64,000 nucleotides of DNA from contig DIXF01000016.1 in the NCBI GenBank assembly GCA_002448235.1, positions 81,067 through 145,066 on the forward strand, written 5' to 3'. Made by a program: the position numbers and the translations under genes. This document shows positions 63,062 to 64,000 of this stretch, in pieces. How positions within the stretch are numbered: the first letter of the stretch is position 1; the number at the start of each line of letters is the position of its first letter. The notes below the pieces were generated by a model. It saw only the letters and a list, made by a program, of their open reading frames with translations, was not told the origin of the DNA and made no database searches. The DNA is from Syntrophaceae bacterium UBA6087. Its GTDB lineage: Bacteria > Desulfobacterota > Desulfomonilia > UBA1062.

Positions 63062-63859
63062 ATGCTAAAGAAATCGCTCATTAAATTCCACTGGCTCCTC
63101 TCCAACCAATTCGGTTTCGACCTGCGTTGTTTCCTGCGCTCAGTCCGTGGCATACCGAGTTTTCTGTGTGAATGGCGTCGGTTCAGTGAGGGCTATTCAG
63201 GCAAGCTGACGTTGTTGCCATGTTTGCATGATCGTTACGAAGAAGGCGGCGCAACCAAGAGTGAGTATTTCTGGCAGGATCTGCTTGTGGCTCGGTGGAT
63301 TCATGACAGAAGGCCGCAAAGACATGTGGATATCGGCTCCCGTGTGGATGGTTTTGTAGCCCACGTGGCGAGTTTTCGTGAGATCGAAGTGTTCGATGTT
63401 CGGCCTATTACTACCCAGATTCCTGGGGTTGTGTTCAAACAAGCTGATTTTATGAGTCCGGTTGCGTTGTATTCCACTGATGGCGGTGGGTATTGTGACT
63501 CCCTTTCCTGTCTGCATGCAATCGAGCATTTCGGGCTAGGCCGCTATGGCGACCCGATTGACCCGCATGGTTATAAGCGTGGTATTGCGAATATGGCGCA
63601 GCTGCTTAAACCTGACGGCATTTTTTATCTTTCAACGCCTGTTGGGAAGGAGCGGGTGGAATTCAATGCCTTTCGCGTATTTGACCCACGCACGGTTATT
63701 CGTTGCGCCGAAATCAGTGGATTGCAGTTGCAGGAATTGACTGTGATCGGTAACGATAGTGTGGTTCGACAGGAGCAACCGAACGAAGACATGCTACTGG
63801 AGCTGGCACAGAGCAGCTATAGCTTGGGCATTTTTGTATTCATTAAAAGTGATTTCTAA
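63062..63859 (+). CDS. DUF268-like protein (degenerate methyltransferase fold)
   Basis: A 265-residue protein related to the one at 37422-38159: HVDIGSRVDGFVAHV, SLSCLHAIEHFGLGRYGDPI, GIFYLSTPVGKERVEFNAFR. Function is not established; members occur in polysaccharide loci. Genome context (last gene of a Wzx unit, with a probable methyltransferase upstream) is compatible with glycan modification. About 120 bases after it, with no gene, the IS repeat starts. Confidence 0.68.
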   Translation: MLKKSLIKFHWLLSNQFGFDLRCFLRSVRGIPSFLCEWRRFSEGYSGKLTLLPCLHDRYEEGGATKSEYFWQDLLVARWIHDRRPQRHVDIGSRVDGFVAHVASFREIEVFDVRPITTQIPGVVFKQADFMSPVALYSTDGGGYCDSLSCLHAIEHFGLGRYGDPIDPHGYKRGIANMAQLLKPDGIFYLSTPVGKERVEFNAFRVFDPRTVIRCAEISGLQLQELTVIGNDSVVRQEQPNEDMLLELAQSSYSLGIFVFIKSDF

Positions 63860-63979
63860 AGCGACAACGATGTTCCGCAAAATATCAACGAACTTACTCG
63901 TCAATGTGGGTTGAAGTAACTGATCTTTTCTCACAAGAGCTTGATGAAAGATTACCAATCAACTCCAGATAAACGCGAG

Positions 63980-63995
63980 ACCTTTGCACAATTCC
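63980..63995 (+). repeat. terminal repeat of a second IS copy, cut by the window edge
   Basis: ACCTTTGCACAATTCC, identical over 16 bases to the right end of the IS at 28093-29398. In that element this end lies about 135 bases before the transposase start, so the copy here would read to the right, beyond 64000. Only the end is visible. Confidence 0.6.
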
Positions 63996-64000
63996 TAGGC

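Overview
The window reads as a chromosomal segment of a Gram-negative anaerobic bacterium of the Desulfobacterota (deltaproteobacterial) type. This is inference from gene content: an HrcA/CIRCE-controlled chaperone set, a complete trp operon with a ribosome-mediated attenuator, an outer-membrane polysaccharide export apparatus, and an acyl-CoA degradation operon built from racemase, MaoC, SDR and thiolase genes. No rRNA, tRNA or CRISPR array was found.

Layout. 1-3.0 kb, minus strand: the start of a TPR/cyclic-nucleotide-binding protein, a WecB-type UDP-GlcNAc 2-epimerase, and a protein with a C-terminal diadenylate-cyclase (DAC) domain. 3.2-5.2 kb: an orphan PAS histidine kinase. 5.2-7.4 kb, minus: argS and a SPOR-domain protein. 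7.6-11.6 kb: promoter, CIRCE, hrcA-grpE-dnaK, then an FmdB-like zinc-ribbon gene. 11.7-15.4 kb, minus: fbp-fba-rpoZ-dnaJ. 15.5-21.9 kb: trp promoter, a leader peptide with three consecutive Trp codons, an attenuator, then trpEGDCFBA with overlapping genes. 21.9-22.9 kb: a CruF-like membrane protein.

22.9-41.7 kb, minus: a polysaccharide locus with glycosyltransferases, methyltransferases, an AsnB-type amidotransferase, a GT11 fucosyltransferase-like protein and a Wzm/Wzt ABC exporter, interrupted by a decayed IS5-type insertion sequence (28093-29398). 42.1-47.9 kb, plus: a six-gene operon whose enzymes match the peroxisomal route for 2-methyl-branched acyl-CoAs (alpha-methylacyl-CoA racemase, split MaoC hydratase, SDR dehydrogenase, SCPx-type thiolase) plus an HMG-CoA-synthase-like/DUF35 fusion.

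48.4-55.1 kb, plus: an export set resembling the E. coli group 4 capsule genes (Wza-like, YjbH/GfcD-like, GfcA-like, an unknown secreted protein, Wzz-like). 55.1-57.8 kb: a CrtI-like oxidoreductase paired with a flavin/2Fe-2S reductase. 58.2-63.9 kb: WbpE-like aminotransferase, a WbpB-WbpD fusion, a Wzx-like flippase and two small genes. The window ends inside what looks like the terminal repeat of a second copy of the same IS family.

The strongest candidate for something undescribed is a short element (GG..., CACC, six variable bases, GGCGGAGC) that occurs three times, each just ahead of a polysaccharide export or precursor gene (wzm, the Wza-like gene, the WbpE-like gene). Its core resembles the ops site of RfaH-type antitermination with one base missing.
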